Shown here: piece after piece, positions 12,801 to 24,429 of the stretch
Numbering within the stretch: position 1 is the first letter of the stretch
How the letters are laid out: every line of letters begins with the position of its first letter
Assembly: GCA_037576215.1 (NCBI GenBank)
Contig: JBANDB010000005.1
Coordinates: 3,782,001-3,846,000 of the forward strand
DNA from: Armillaria gallica
Taxonomy: Eukaryota; Basidiomycota; Agaricomycetes; Agaricales; Physalacriaceae
Direction of reading: 5' to 3'
Length of the DNA: 64,000 nucleotides
The notes under the pieces: generated by a model
Told to the model about the DNA's origin: nothing
The model's database searches: none
What the model saw: only the letters and a program-made list of their open reading frames with translations
Program-made: the position numbers and the translations under genes

Positions 12801-13334
12801 AGCAACTTGTCGACATTGCCATATATGGATGAAAACCATATGGTTTTGCTGAGCAATGAGCAGATCATTAGGTGCTGTTTAGCTGTGGATTTTGGGCTTC
12901 AGTGGTTGTGCTGGAGAGTACACATGGGGCAACATTTTCTCGAGGCCTTGGCATAGTAACAGCCTTAGTAAACATGGTCTGTAGTTGCCATAGCTGCAAT
13001 TGTCGTAGCTGGGAGGGTACTCACATCTATCACATCATTTTCATTAAGTGATCAATGTGCGTGTCAGCTAGGTGCTTCTGAGTGATGCTACAATTCCATA
13101 TTAGGATGATGGTTGATCAACAGTGCCTTGCCGTGATGAAATATTGCAATTATGATGTGTAACGAGATGGGATGGATAGCAAAGTGCATGAGGAGTGATG
13201 GCTATAGGGTAAAAGTGGTATTGCTGTGTGTGAAATGCTTGGTTTACTGAAAGGCCATTGAAGGGATGGTAGTGTTAAATAGCAGGCTAAATCTGTGAAT
13301 TCTGAGCGTACAGAGCCTGGAGGCTCATCACCGC
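9890..13334. mobile_element. 1.7-kb TG...CA family, copy B (9894-13330), reversed, carrying a nested element
   Basis: The copy starts TGATGAGCCTAGACTTCC at 9894 and ends GGAGGCTCATCA at 13330. CCGC target duplications are at 9890-9893 and 13331-13334. It spans 3437 bp, but 1711 bp plus one 4-bp duplication belong to the nested element at 10188-11898, leaving about 1722 bp, the family length. It interrupts the KDZ coding region near its 3' end. Joining the flanks through a single CCGC restores an open frame that matches the KDZ C-terminus. No protein is encoded. Confidence 0.9.
10184..11902. mobile_element. second 1.7-kb family, copy D1 (10188-11898), nested in copy B
   Basis: The copy starts TGATGAGGCTGG and ends GGGCATGACA, a TG...CA pair, with ACGT duplications at 10184-10187 and 11899-11902. 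The flanks joined through one ACGT match the uninterrupted sequence in copy F around 44036-44060, which proves the insertion. It is about 1711 bp, with CA-repeats near 10265-10280. The ORF at 10630-11238 (202 codons) is broken in copy D2 and has no family motif, so it is probably not a gene. Best read as a solo LTR of an LTR retrotransposon. Confidence 0.85.
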
Positions 13335-13534
13335 TCACTCCCAAGTTCTCTGAAGGAATTGGAGCATATGCGGACAAGCAGGCTGCATTAATCCAAAGAC
13401 TGGTAGTGAGTTTCAGTATGCTTTGGGGGGTGCAGGGCGAGTTCAATGAGGATGAGTGGATTGATGAGGAGGATGCTGAGAGTGATAGGCTGGTCCCTAT
13501 GCTGGAGATGGACAGTTTGGATTAGAGTGCCAGA

Positions 13535-13793
13535 CTCTCAATGTAGTAGTATATACTTTATGGTGTGAAATATATACAGATAAAAAGTTTGGTGTCAAAA
13601 CCAGGTGTCTAATTGATGAGAGAAATTTTACCAAGATTGGGAGGCAGAAAATAGCTTTTGAGTGTGAAGTGACTGATTATGGAGGGGAGGAAATGGCATC
13701 CAATGCTGTCTGAAGACTGTTGGCAGTGGATATGTGGCAGTGTCTTGGGACAACAAAATGCCAAATGCTCATCTGTCTGATCACAGCTGTTTG
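13535..13793. other. junction between KDZ relic and RT relic
   Basis: This stretch has no gene. Within it, 13705-13790 resembles 2497-2590, hinting at a short shared repeat near both transposase relics. Confidence 0.35.
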
Positions 13794-14870
13794 CTATCCA
13801 AGTGGGAACATTGGGTCACCATTGACACTATACCAGACATGACCAGACCCATGTCCACCAAAATTGTTGTTGCAGTTGATTGTCCTAACCAAGACTTCAA
13901 CCTCTCCAGCAGCTTTCTGCTTGCTGGTGAGGTATCCAGTTGTCACCACCTGCTTTAATTGCCACAGGGGATGCATAGGGCACAGCCTGTAGGCCTTTGA
14001 CACATCTGACTTGAACACCACCAAAGTCTTCTGTGCATTGGCTGGAGATTTTCGTTGGAACTGCAATATGGCTGAGAATAATGTGTGGAGGCCATCAAGA
14101 CAAGAGCCTGTGATGTCAGAGTGGCAGATCATGTAGTTAGGCATGTAAATTCCAGCAGACATGTTGGACACCATCCAGAAGTCTTCAGTGTGGGGTTTGG
14201 GAATGGCATGCACAGGAGTGCTGTACATTCCTGGCAGAAGATCAGGACCAAATGATTGAGAGAAACATCTCACAGCAATTTCCTTATCCCAGTATCTGCA
14301 GATGAACTTCTGTTCCATCTCAGAGTGTGGGCTCATCTGCCTATTGTCTCAAGTAAGTGGAAAATCCTCATTGTGGTGTGTGTCTACCCATGGCCAGAAA
14401 CCTTCTTTGAGTGTGGTTATGACAGATTGAATGAAAGCTTGGTTTGGGTGCATCACTAAGTTCTTCTCAAAGATATCTATCTTAATTGGCATCATGATTT
14501 GGAACAGATGAGGATGCTCTTTGATTGTATGAACTGCCTCTGTGTTTGCAAATTCTTTGTCTGGTGGACATGGCACCAGTAACTCAAATTCTATGCAGCT
14601 GGCAGCCCGACTACCACCAATGTCTGAATTTGAGAAAACAAACCCACACTTGTATCTGGGCGCAAAATTTCCTTCCTCCTCTTCCCAGTCACCTCCTCCC
14701 TTACCTATCTGCTCGAATCTTCCTCTCTCCTCCAGCAACTCCCTGCTATCTTCAAGTTCTGCTGGGGCAAGTGGAGACAGTGTGTGGGGAGCCGCAATGC
14801 CTGTGTGATCTATGGCTGCTGACTAAGCATACAGCCACCGAAATTGTGAAGCCAGGCATTGATTGAATGA
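13794..14870 (-). pseudogene. reverse transcriptase fragment, truncated before the YxDD box
   Basis: Reading right to left: an acidic/aromatic lead (DWEEEEGNFAPRYKCGF), a segment HPNQAFIQSVITTLKEGFWPW, then SFGPDLLPGMYS, a PKPH block, FKSDVSKAYRLCPMHPLW carrying the motif-A aspartate, and NNNFGGHGSG. This order is familiar from an RT family widespread in Agaricomycetes that resembles DIRS-type elements. Assignment to DIRS is inference, since no tyrosine recombinase is present. A TGA at 14349-14351 interrupts an otherwise continuous frame where tryptophan would be expected. The sequence leaves the family just after NNNFGG, so the catalytic YxDD region is missing and the element is 3'-truncated near 13790. 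Confidence 0.75.
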
Positions 14871-15295
14871 CCACTAGATTATTTGCTTTTCGAGTGCTCA
14901 TCCCTAGAGCAGTCCTTCAAATAATGGAATATAATTGGTAAATATATACTAGAGGGTATGTAAATGATTAAATATGCATACAAGTCGTGGAGCATGCAAC
15001 ATGAGCACGTCAGTCACACAGTTGTCACACTAATTAATGAGGTGATTGTGACACAATTTGTATGCATGATTATGACTGAGGATCATCCCCTTTCCTCTCA
15101 CACTATAGACATGATTTGTATAGATTGAAGGTCTCTCAGGAATGGCTTAAGCAAATGTTGGAATTTTGATAGCTGTACCTAAAATCCATCAAGGATCACA
15201 ATAATACTGACTGAATATTTTATTTCTGCCAAATACAAAACCAAGATATGAATTGGATAGGAATATTTGGTTACTAATCTGGGCCAAAAAACGAG
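14871..15295. other. non-coding stretch between gag-like and RT parts
   Basis: AT-rich with no recognisable coding segment. It may be a small insertion or deleted inter-ORF DNA of the retroelement. No clear terminal repeats were seen. Confidence 0.35.
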
Positions 15296-16700
15296 GTGTC
15301 GTGCTGTAATCCTGCAGCTTCACTTTCTCTCTCTATAAAGGCTCTGGCAAATATGACCAAATATAATTTCCCTTACAGGTGTTGCGGCTCTCCACAGTGT
15401 GTCCTCCCTTGCATCCTGAGCAGACATGTTTATATCTGCACTTCCCGTTTGATGACAGGCACACACCTGCATTCCACCTTTGGCATGCCTCAAGACTGTG
15501 AGCCCGGTCTCCATTTCTTTTCCCTGGCTTTCCAACTCTTTGGTTCTCGAATTCCTGATATGCCATACCAACAGGTGAGATATGTGATCGCTCAAGATCC
15601 CAGAATTTGTCAGTATCTCAGAGAAGGATACTCTGACATCTTCCAACCCAGTTATGGATTGCCCTATTGAGGATGAATACACAGCAATGGAGGGGGATTG
15701 CTGTTGTTCAGAATAGAGAGGACATATACTGTTGGTAGAGGGCGAGTTCATGCTGATGATATGGGAAAGCAATGATAACTGCTTGGCTGTACGTGTACCA
15801 AGTCATGGTCCACTTGTCTGCATTACTGATGACCTTTTTTGATTTGGAGGGATTGGACATGTTCTCTGAGAATTGGAGTGCAATCCCTTCAGATATTTTG
15901 TGAGTCTGGATCTCATTGATTGATGTGGAATGCTCAGTGGCAAAAACAGCATCGAGGTTGATGGCTTTCCCTGTGAGGAGGGCAAGCTATTGCTCTTCAG
16001 GAAACTCAGGACACTCAGAGGAATTGGTGAGACTGCATTGGGCTGCCTTGAGGTTGAGTGTGTAGTTCTCAATGAGTTCAAGGGTGAGTAACAATTTGGG
16101 ATGGAGGAGTGCACAGCTAATCTGTCTGACAGGTTGCCACGGAAATTGGGACTCATCAATTCTGGGTCTCTTTGCTGGTCCTGGTCCATTGTCATCATCC
16201 TCCTCTTCATCTGGTTCTCCTGGTTCAGATCCTCCATCATCTCTTCCCCCAATGTCTCCACCCTCCTCTTCCTCATAGAAGTCAGCTGCTCGAGATCGAC
16301 CAGGTCTTCCTACTTCCGTTTCATTACTGGCCCATGCACGCAGCTGGTTCTCTCCTTCCTGATGAAGGATATGTTGCTCATCTTCATAATTATTGAGCAT
16401 CTTGACATAGATTTGCAGAGCATTGTTGAAGTCTGCATCATGCCCTGGTCGAGCATTGAAGAAATTGGTAGGGACTCAGATGACTTGGGTGAGGACATCT
16501 GGCTTAGAAGTGTTGATGCCTGAATGGTAAGTCTCGACAATAGTGTCACATTGGATGGTGATCTGGGCTTGGGGTGCATCCAGCAGAGCAGGGGATCCTT
16601 CATGACTACAGGCTGGTCCAATGTTTCCCATACTAGCTGTCTGCTAAGTTGAGTTGCCAGTGCCAGGGTTGTTGTTGGAAGGTTGCACTGATGCATTTGA
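15296..16700 (-). pseudogene. gag-like region of the same retroelement, frameshifted
   Basis: Pieces in changing reverse frames read: an N-terminal half with an acidic linker (DEEEDDDNGPGPAKRPRIDES), a PWQPVRQ segment, an ISEGIALQFSENM-type segment (about 15850-15900), a WTMTWYTYSQAVIIAFPY block (about 15790), and a zinc-finger-like C-terminus (CQRWNAGVC, then CRYKHVCSGC) at about 15350-15450. The order and spacing match the gag-like partner of the RT downstream. The cysteine/histidine cluster probably binds nucleic acid. Several frame changes show it is dead. The upstream end near 16700-16860 has no LTR or inverted repeat visible to me. Confidence 0.65.
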
Positions 16701-17178
16701 AGCAGTGGACATAGTCAAGTGGTTCAGAGAACTGAGTCTTAGTAGATGATGAATAAACTGGTTTATTAAATTTGCAAGAATAAAACAGTGCTCTGGTGAG
16801 TGAGGAAATAATGAGTTATAATACTATAAACAAGGTAAAGAAAATGTATACCTGGTGGTTCAGTGAGAGCGACAAGTGCTTGAGCTGAGACCACCAAGAT
16901 ACTTATAGTCTAAAGGAAACAGAGACATGGGGAGGAATCTGAATACCTGTTGAGTGTCATAAACTTTGAGACAGAGGTGTGTACTCATGGATGAGATTGC
17001 CAAGACTTGATTCCTGAACCTAACAAACTCCTGGATCACCAATCATTCATGGGGTTTATGTGTTAAAACTCCTAAGTAATGAGTGTGCACTCAGTTATGC
17101 ACAAAGATATCCTTTGTGTATAGATATTTCACTATTAAAATTTACCCCTAGGGATAATATATGAGTCTAATGTTTTTT
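16701..17178. other. no gene recognised
   Basis: Spacer between the retroelement remnant and the foldback-type repeat. A short reverse ORF (16860-17042) has no motif. Confidence 0.35.
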
Positions 17179-18240
17179 AGGTTCAGGAATCTGAATCTGA
17201 TAGTCCCCAGGCCATAGAATGACCAGAACATCGAAATCAGAGTGATGCTCCTCTATATTTTCAGAAAGATCACCTTATATCTCTGCCAATACATTTTAGA
17301 TCATCCCAGTCTTTTGTACACACTATTATACAATATATATCTTGTATCGTATACCAGAATTACCTTCCCCAACACTCAGAAATGTGAGCTATATGGCATT
17401 TCGGAGATTTTCACTATCACTATTTTTACCATGGATTTCAAAGGTTTGTAATGTGCTCCTGGAGTGTTCTGGGGGTTTTAAAATCAAGGAATTCATTAGA
17501 CACAACTCCAAAATTTTCCGAGGCTCAGAAATATGAGTATTCATATGCGCCCCTCCTAAACTGTTATATCATTATTATGATTGATACTGAGACTCCACAA
17601 ATGAAACATAGAGTCATTTGGAGGTTTTCAAGGTCACGAAATTCAATGGCAATACTCCCAGAGCAATCTGATGCCTAGAAAACAAAATAATGCATATTTA
17701 CCCCTCAATTCCCTATTTTTTACAGTGTTCTGGGACTCATATATAGCTAATGAGAATGTATTCTAAGGTTTTTATAGTGTAGAAATTGAATGGTGAAGTT
17801 CCTGAAGTGATCTAATACATGTAGCACCCCTAAAACACAAATTTCCTGCTTATTTTCACTATATTTTCACTATTTTACCCTTTTTACCCACTCCACAGGG
17901 CCCCCATACCTCATCAGAGGATTCATTTTTGTGTTATTCATATTTAGGCATATAATAGTACCATCCCTTGGCCCATCCAGTACCCAGAAACTACCCCAAA
18001 TACAATGTTTCTGCCTATTTTCACTATTTTTCACTATTTTAGCCCTTTTAACCACTCCCCAGGGCTCCCATACTTCACCAGATGGTTCACTTTTATGTTA
18101 TTTATATTTGGGTATATAATAGTACCATCCCCTAACCCACCAACCACCCAGAGGATGCTCCAATAAGCCTAAACCTCTATTCAGTCTAAAAATAGACTGA
18201 TATTATTGATGGCATTCTGCACTGCCACTACATCCAACCA
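17179..18240 (+). mobile_element. foldback-type repeat, copy 1 (central part plus right arm)
   Basis: 17180-17760 matches 40077-40655 in the same direction: shared blocks include GTCCCCAG, ATGACCAGAACATCGAAATC, ATATCTCTGCCAATACATTT and GGTTTTCAAGGTCA. 17840-18240 matches the reverse complement of about 39340-39760. It contains two units of a 164-165-bp tandem repeat (anchors near 17846 and 18011). Taken together, the two copies look like complementary parts of one element with long inverted arms; copy 1 has lost its left arm. No protein was seen. Confidence 0.7.
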
Positions 18241-18950
18241 ATTTTAATGCATCCATCCATTTTTGGCTGCATTTTAATGAAATAACCTTACAGGCATAAA
18301 GAAAAGTATAGGGCAAGGTCCTCTCTTTAATGTTAGCCCAATCCATTGAGAAATTAGCTGATATAGTGACCCAAATGTTGATGGGGTCACTATACCAGCT
18401 AATTATAGGTTATTATAAGAGGCCTAGAATTTAATTTTAGCTCTTTCCAATAAGGAATAAGCTAGATTTTTAAGAAACATTGATCTGGCATTCCAAATCT
18501 GGCCCTAGTCTCTAAAAATAGCAAAAATGCGTAATTAATGCTAATAATAGACCCTCTCCTCATCACCCCACCTTAAAAATAGCCTCACCTAGACCCCCTA
18601 CCTATATCACAACCCAATATGAAATATCGCTAGTATTGCTAACAATGCAATATTGCTCTATAACAATAGGTCTATTATTATAGGCTCTCCATGTAATAGA
18701 AATCACTATTGTAATAGTAATACTTGCAAAGGGGCTAGAGCATTGGGTGTAAAGGTAAGACATAGAAGAGGATTGATTATGTTGCTTATCCCCAATTCCT
18801 TTTGATAGTAGAGAGGAAGAAAGAGGGTGTTTGTCAAAGAGATAACAACCGATCAACCACCATAGGGTATTGGCAGGGGCTAGTTAGCACTGTTTGGTTG
18901 CACGCGCTTGATCTTCTGGACCTAACTTTTTTTCCTGACAGTTCCTGTTG
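18241..18950. other. non-coding spacer with a strong hairpin
   Basis: A 21-bp stem (18352-18372 with 18384-18404, 20 of 21 paired) encloses an 11-base loop; arms read AATTAGCTG...AGTGACCC. No coding frame was recognised. The area up to 18860 is AT-rich. Confidence 0.6.
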
Positions 18951-19196
18951 GGTCTTAGACATGTTTAGGCCATCTGTTTCTGCCAGTGACAACTCCTTAG
19001 TCATAAAAGAAGAGCCATCGGTGCAAAGAAATCTTTTGACCAGCACAGCTTTGTGTATCAGTGAGTGCCTCATATCTGGTAGTTACTTTTGCTAATCCTC
19101 TTGCGTGCAGGTGGCTCCCTTGTAGGTGCTGATGATGTTATTGTTGCTCAGCAACGATGCTTTGTGTTTCACGTTCCAGCATTCAGCACCCTAATA

Positions 19197-22100
19197 CTAT
19201 GTCCCTTATATTGAACAAGATTCCCTGCCATTCGCCTTGGGCATTGTTGGAAGCTGATGTCCCCGATACAGATGATAGGTGGTTGACTTCTTTGTACCCA
19301 TGATATTATGATCCCTTGTATTTTCCTGAAATCCATGCTGATGTCTTTTCCACGATTTCTGGTGTGTCAGCTTGGCTAGAACAGTGCTTCATGTTTTATT
19401 CCAGTTGGAAGTGTGCACGTGTGCAATTCATTGGAAATGTGTATGTTGTTGAGAATCCCATTGATAATAAGAGGATTTCTCTGGAAAAAAAATTCATTGA
19501 GAGCCAAGCTTTTCATCCCCACTCTTGTGAAGCGTGAATGGAACAATGCAACTCAGCCTGGATCTTTATGATGAGGTTGCAACTGCTGGATGGCTTTGAG
19601 GGAACTAGCATCCGGAATATTCTGTCCCACATTTCTGTACTCCAGTGATGAGGCTGGTGATGGGCACCCATGAAACTGAGCATGGCCTAGCGTGAACACA
19701 CACCAAACCCAACTCAATCCCACAAAACACACACACACACAATCTCCTTAAGTGCAGAGGGGAGCAAGGATTTTAATTCCACTTGCACGCCAACAGTATC
19801 TCAATTTCTCTCAGTGAGCTCACTAGAACGGTACACACAACAACATAGTATTATCAAGCTAGTCTCAATTCTCTTTCTCTCTGGAGCTTTTTACAGGAGA
19901 GCACGGTGAACCATACAACCCTCGAGGCAAAAGATATCTCAAACAGACAAAACACATGGATACACTGATCTGCAAAACAACCAAATCCGGTCAGTGAGCT
20001 CACTAAGTACAACTCGCCGCAAGAGCTAATCTGCGCAGGACCCCGCCTTTCTCTTAGTGGCTAAACCTGACTTCCAAACTCATCACGATGGAGGCCCTCG
20101 GCACTCCCACTCAAGTCTCAATTATTCTCAAAACTGTCCCCGCAAGTCCTCACACACAGTGTGCTCGCCCTAACAACGATGCTGTGAGGTCCAACTGCAC
20201 ACACCTGTCACACTTCATGCAACTGCTAGAACAGCTCAATCTGGCTGATTCCCTTGCAACTACTTCTAGACCTACACAGAGGCTGGCACAATACAACTTC
20301 TCTTTCTTACACTGAACCAAAAAAGGAACAGAGCTCTCTTTCAGATGTAACCAAGTAAACCTCTTGAGACTGGTGCAGCGTCACTGCTTTCTAATCTCTT
20401 TCTTATCTCAAGTAAACCGAAGTTTGTATCCAAAATTTCTCTCTTATTCAATTTCTCTGTGAGTTTGCTAAACTTGCATTGTAGCCAATGCTCAAAGTCA
20501 CTAACTCTTATGCAGTGCAGCAAGTCCAGATCCAAACTGAAACTTTATTATGTTACGTGGGGGGTAGGTGGCTTCCTTTGCTATATGAAAATCTACTCTA
20601 CTTATACTATGGGAGATTGATTGTTACAAACAGATTTTTAGTAATTTACTTCTTTTTCGGCCAGGTATTCCTCATCTGAGTTGGCCCAGCGTTCTAGGCA
20701 GCACGCCACTCATTCCTCTTTTTAGTAGCCTCAAAGAGCTAAGCGGTGTCGACATCACTCACCCTAGCAGCAGAGCAGCTCGCGAGCATGCACTCAATAG
20801 TTGTTTAATCCTCGATCACCGATCATACTTCGTATTCAGCTTTTGGGTCTGCTCCGAAGGTGACAGCATCATGTTCTAGACTCAGTAACCAAGCAATGCC
20901 TCGGCTTTCCAGTCTGCTCACTATTTTCATCAGTCGAAGCCTGTTTCTAGGCCATGCCTGGGGTTCTCTTGATTACCCCACATGTGATATCATTTTTCTG
21001 GATCTTCCAGGGACCACGTGTTGTTATCTAAATTAGCCTCAGCCCATGTACAAGCACGTCCCACTCCAGCTGAGTCCTCTATTGCAAACAGGTGGTTTGG
21101 CAGTCTAGCGCACCCTTCGGCCTTGTTGCTGTGCATGCCTGTAAGGTGCAGTGCAATAACAAAGTCCTTATGTTTTAATCCTGTTGCTTCTCTTTCTATT
21201 ATAGAGCTCCCTACCTTGGTGACCTTGCTTCTTCATGTGCCACTTGCACTGTCAGCCCACTCGCGATGCCTCTGCATTGCTAATGTGTAACGTATGACAT
21301 TTTTGCAAAATTACACTCTTAGACATGCTGCGGGCATGACACTAGCATCAACGACAATGCAACCAGGTTTTAGGTTTTGTTGTTGACAAGTTTATTGAAC
21401 TCGCACAGCGCATTGTGGTCACAGATGATAAGGCTTTAATGCTATCTACAGAAATGCCGCTCAAAGATCATTTTTGTTGAAAAGCAGTTACATTTTGCCT
21501 CTTCCAGCAACTGCTAGGCAACAAGGTGTTTCCTGCCATTATCTGACCTCAGCTGAGTGATCCTCACCTCACAAGTAGTGTTTGCGCTGTTAACAGTGAG
21601 CTTGGTCATGTTAACCCAGAGTTGGATGAGGCTATATTCAATTCTCATGTGAAATCAATTCCATTGTCATGGTTGAAGCCATGTTTAGAATTGGTTCATC
21701 GTTCTCAGCGGAAATGCTTATTGTCAGCCCCAAGAGATGAATTGAGAGAGGCACTGCGAATGTCGATGCTGGAATGCTGGAATGAGCTTCTTGTGGCACC
21801 ACCATCATTTGTTGGCACAATTCTGAATTGTTATGTCCCTGATGCTAATTATCACTTGTTCTACAGTCTTTGCGATGTTATGGATTATGAGTTTGCACGT
21901 GATCTCTGTGCATCGGTCATGCCTCCCATGCATCAGAGAAGCTGTGTGGAGAAGAGAAGAAACATTCATATAGCAACTTGTGCAGCCACCGCTGCTCATG
22001 TTGTGGAGCACTTTGACAATATGGAGAAGCACTGGCCACAGCCCATAAATTTGGAAACCAAACTGGACTGCACATGGCAGTTTCGAGCTGGGATGAAGTG

Positions 22101-22680
22101 GACAAAAAGTTGAACCTGTGCTGTCTGTACTCGTGAACTTAGATGCAGCGATCTGTTCAAAACAAACATCTACAAAGAGGCTGAAATTGAAGAAGTTTGT
22201 AAGAGGCTTAACTTTCACCTGTTGAAATTTGAAGAGAATGATCGAGGGGTGGTTCCACTTGACCATCCTGTCTTGGCTAGATATATGTTGGATAGTGGTG
22301 GTTGGGTCAATAGAAAGCTTGTCATGTGTTTGGAGTGTGAGCGAAGATTGGAATCTGGTTCACTGCCGAAGTATGCTCTTCGGAATCATATGTTTTGAGG
22401 CCTTCTTCCTGAAGAGTTCCATGATTTGACATGGGTGGAAGAGATGGTGTGTGCAGTGTACCATTATACAATACAGGTCTCTCGACTTTATGGTAAAGCA
22501 TCTGATACAAGGCAACTGAGAGTATTTCATGGCAACACTTGTGCACACGATTTGAATTTTGTCTCCATGGCTACTGTTTTGCCCTGGACACCTGTGGACA
22601 TTAATGGATTACTGGGTATTGTGTTTGTGGGGCCGAAGCAGTCCATAAAATCGTGCCTGGGCACAGTATACAAGATATGA
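19197..22680 (+). pseudogene. Helitron protein, N-terminal part (interrupted by element D2)
   Basis: From about 21350, after D2, one frame runs to 22680 with only TGA interruptions, at 21478-21480, 21544-21546, 22111-22113, 22396-22398 and 22678-22680. Segments match the pre-Rep region of Agaricomycete Helitron proteins: a TCAVCTREL cysteine pair after 22113, then LPEEFHDLTWVEEMVCA (about 22405-22455), followed by a region ending at IKSCLGTVYKI. Most of the TGA codons stand where arginine is expected. Upstream of D2, 19197-19640 has shorter coding-like blocks (such as WALLEADVPDTDDRW) that may be the start of the same protein; this part is uncertain. D2 lies between them at 19646-21341. Confidence 0.7.
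19642..21345. mobile_element. second 1.7-kb family, copy D2 (19646-21341)
   Basis: Same start (TGATGAGGCTGG) and end (GGGCATGACA) as copy D1, length 1696 bp, same direction. The flanking 4-mers are CCAG (19642-19645) and CTAG (21342-21345), a one-mismatch target duplication. It interrupts the upstream part of the Helitron relic. Its homolog of the 202-codon ORF of D1 is cut to 75 codons (20088-20315), which argues against coding. Confidence 0.85.
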
Positions 22681-24400
22681 AAGAATAAAGTATGGCAATT
22701 CTTGAAATGGCTGTCAAAAAACAACCCCCTGTATGAGTCTATTAGACTTTGTGAAGAACAACTTAACATGTATGTGGAGGATGATGTTATTCCAGGCTTA
22801 GAAGCATATGTCATACACGAGGATCGAACACAAGAAGAAGCTGATCTTTTGTTTGAAGAAGAGACTGCCAGCTTTGAACAGCACTTTGCTGGTGAGGCCA
22901 TGGTAAATGCAATGGCTGAAGGTGAAGAAATGACACTGTTAGAGCAGATGGGTGCATCAGATGTTGAATCTGTAAAGGTGCAGGAACGTACTTTTACCAC
23001 AGCAGCTTTGAGGAATTTGATAGCTCATCCTGGGAAGAGGCCTGAATTGACTATATTCTGCAGTGAGGCTCCCGTTAATGAGTATAATAATCCAAAGCTG
23101 ATGATGGGAATGTTTCATACTTTGTTTCCATATGGGCTCGGCGGTTTTGAGGAGCTGGAATGAAAGGTCACCCTGTCTTTTCAAAAACAGGCCAACTATT
23201 ATTTGGACATCATGGACAGGTCATTTAGGAGACATAATTTGTTCATTTTTGTCGCATTGAACATATTTCAACACCGCCAAGTACATCTACACACTCATTT
23301 TGCTGTTGGGAGTGCAAATTTTGAAACAGTTGTGAGGGACATTGTTGATGTACAGCCACAAATGCTCTTAGACATCACTGCACACCTGGAGCAGGAAGGC
23401 AGTGTTCAGTCATTGACTGCAGAACAAAAAAGAGTATTCACCTTGTTAAGCCAAGTTAAAACTATTGCGGTGAAAGTTAGTGGATCTGAAGCTTCAAAAA
23501 TTATGTACCACAATGAGATTAGGTCTTACATTGGGCATTTCAATGTACCTCACTTGTTTTTTACAGCTAACCCTAATCCAGCACACAGTCCGCTGTTTCA
23601 GCTTATGTGGGGTGATGAGATGATTGACTTTGATGTTTGGATGCTGGAGATGGTTGAAATGGTTAAAAGAGGAATGCGCCTGGCAGAGGACCCTGTAGCA
23701 GCTTTGGACTTCTTTAACTTCTCTGTGCGCTGCATTATGGAATATCTTTTTGGTTGGGATTTTGAGAAAAAGCAGTCCACAGAGAAGGGTGGCTTGTTAG
23801 GACACATCAAATCATTCTATGGAACGGGAGAACTCACAGAGAGGTGGACGTATCACATGCACTTTTTGATCACCCTGTATGGAGGGTTGAATCCAGCAGA
23901 CATCCACAAAAAAAATGGCAGAGTCTGATGAGTTTCAAGCATGGTTTTTCGATTTATTTGATGACATGATTTGTCATGACCTTCCATTGGACATGCCTTT
24001 CGATCCAGAATGCGATCCAAGAACAGAAACTGCCCTACATGTTCCAGGGCCCAATGTGACCGAAGAGGAATTGGAAGTCTTTTTGTGAAGGTTCAAGCAG
24101 GATGTTAAATGCTGCAGCAAATGATTACAACAACATAAACATAAAGAGGTGTGCAAGAAGTATGGACATGAGATCTGCAGATTTCAGTTTCCACATGATT
24201 TTGCAGCGGATTCGTACTTTGACAAAGAACCAAAGTCAGTTATTTTGGCCTGCCAAGATCAAATGGTGAATTATTACAATGAGTGGGTCCTTGTCTTTTG
24301 CCGATTCAACCATGATTTGTGCTGTATCCTGTCTGGAAGAGGGTGTAAAGTGGCAATGTTTTATATCACTGATTATATCACAAAAATGAGTGTAAAACGT
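22681..24400 (+). pseudogene. Helitron Rep (HUH) region
   Basis: Continuous homology to the Helitron-like N domain: NEYNNPKLMMGMFHTLFPYG (about 23080), then after TGA 23161-23163 the block DRSFRRHNLFIFVALN. FFTANPNPAHSPLF follows (about 23560), then TERWTYHMHFLI (about 23840), whose H-M-H fits the HUH metal-binding motif of rolling-circle nucleases. The frame shifts at an eight-A run near 23910. It continues with TGA at 24086-24088 and 24122-24124 into HKHKEVCKKYGHEICRFQFP (about 24127-24195) and NHDLCCILSGRG, then ITDYITKM. Another one-base shift near 24394 leads to KTYEMLMLM. Known role: nicking and joining single strands in Helitron replication. This copy cannot make an intact Rep. Confidence 0.85.
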
Positions 24401-24429
24401 ACGAGATGCTGATGCTTATGGCAAAGGCC

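Larger units (their letters stand above)
5584..13525 (+). pseudogene. KDZ (Kyakuja-Dileera-Zisupton) transposase pseudogene, interrupted by two insertions
   Basis: KDZ hallmarks occur in order: FHSLTLTDKLLAYDYYK (about 5610), CPACSNPKINLPEGW (about 5880), TMDACFHFK with the likely first catalytic Asp (about 6020), TGKAYFVEQDQYNEH (about 6085), CSGFQTLAHAETKNSSGL (about 7980), GDLQKGEK (8098), YCNVDYVLLS (8170), SYDIICQWSVNL, FGIPKLHCPAHVKKCQ and RTDGEGIEQVWA (about 8410), and a C-terminal coiled region ending at 13525 (FSEGIGAYADKQAAL). Small introns are visible, for example 5704-5749 and about 8118-8165. TGA stops at 5780-5782, 9279-9281 and 9513-9515 all replace expected arginines, and a one-base shift lies near 6000. 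One 1.7-kb repeat (6175-7924) sits inside an intron. Another (9894-13330) splits a C-terminal codon, and removing it plus one CCGC copy restores the frame. The usual N-terminal CxC2 module is not visible. The gene cannot make an intact transposase. Confidence 0.9.

Noticed and set aside
13734..13958. Forward ORFs overlapping the RT relic (also 14525-14866, 16072-16523)
   Set aside because: Shadows of the reverse-strand gag/RT homology; no independent motifs.
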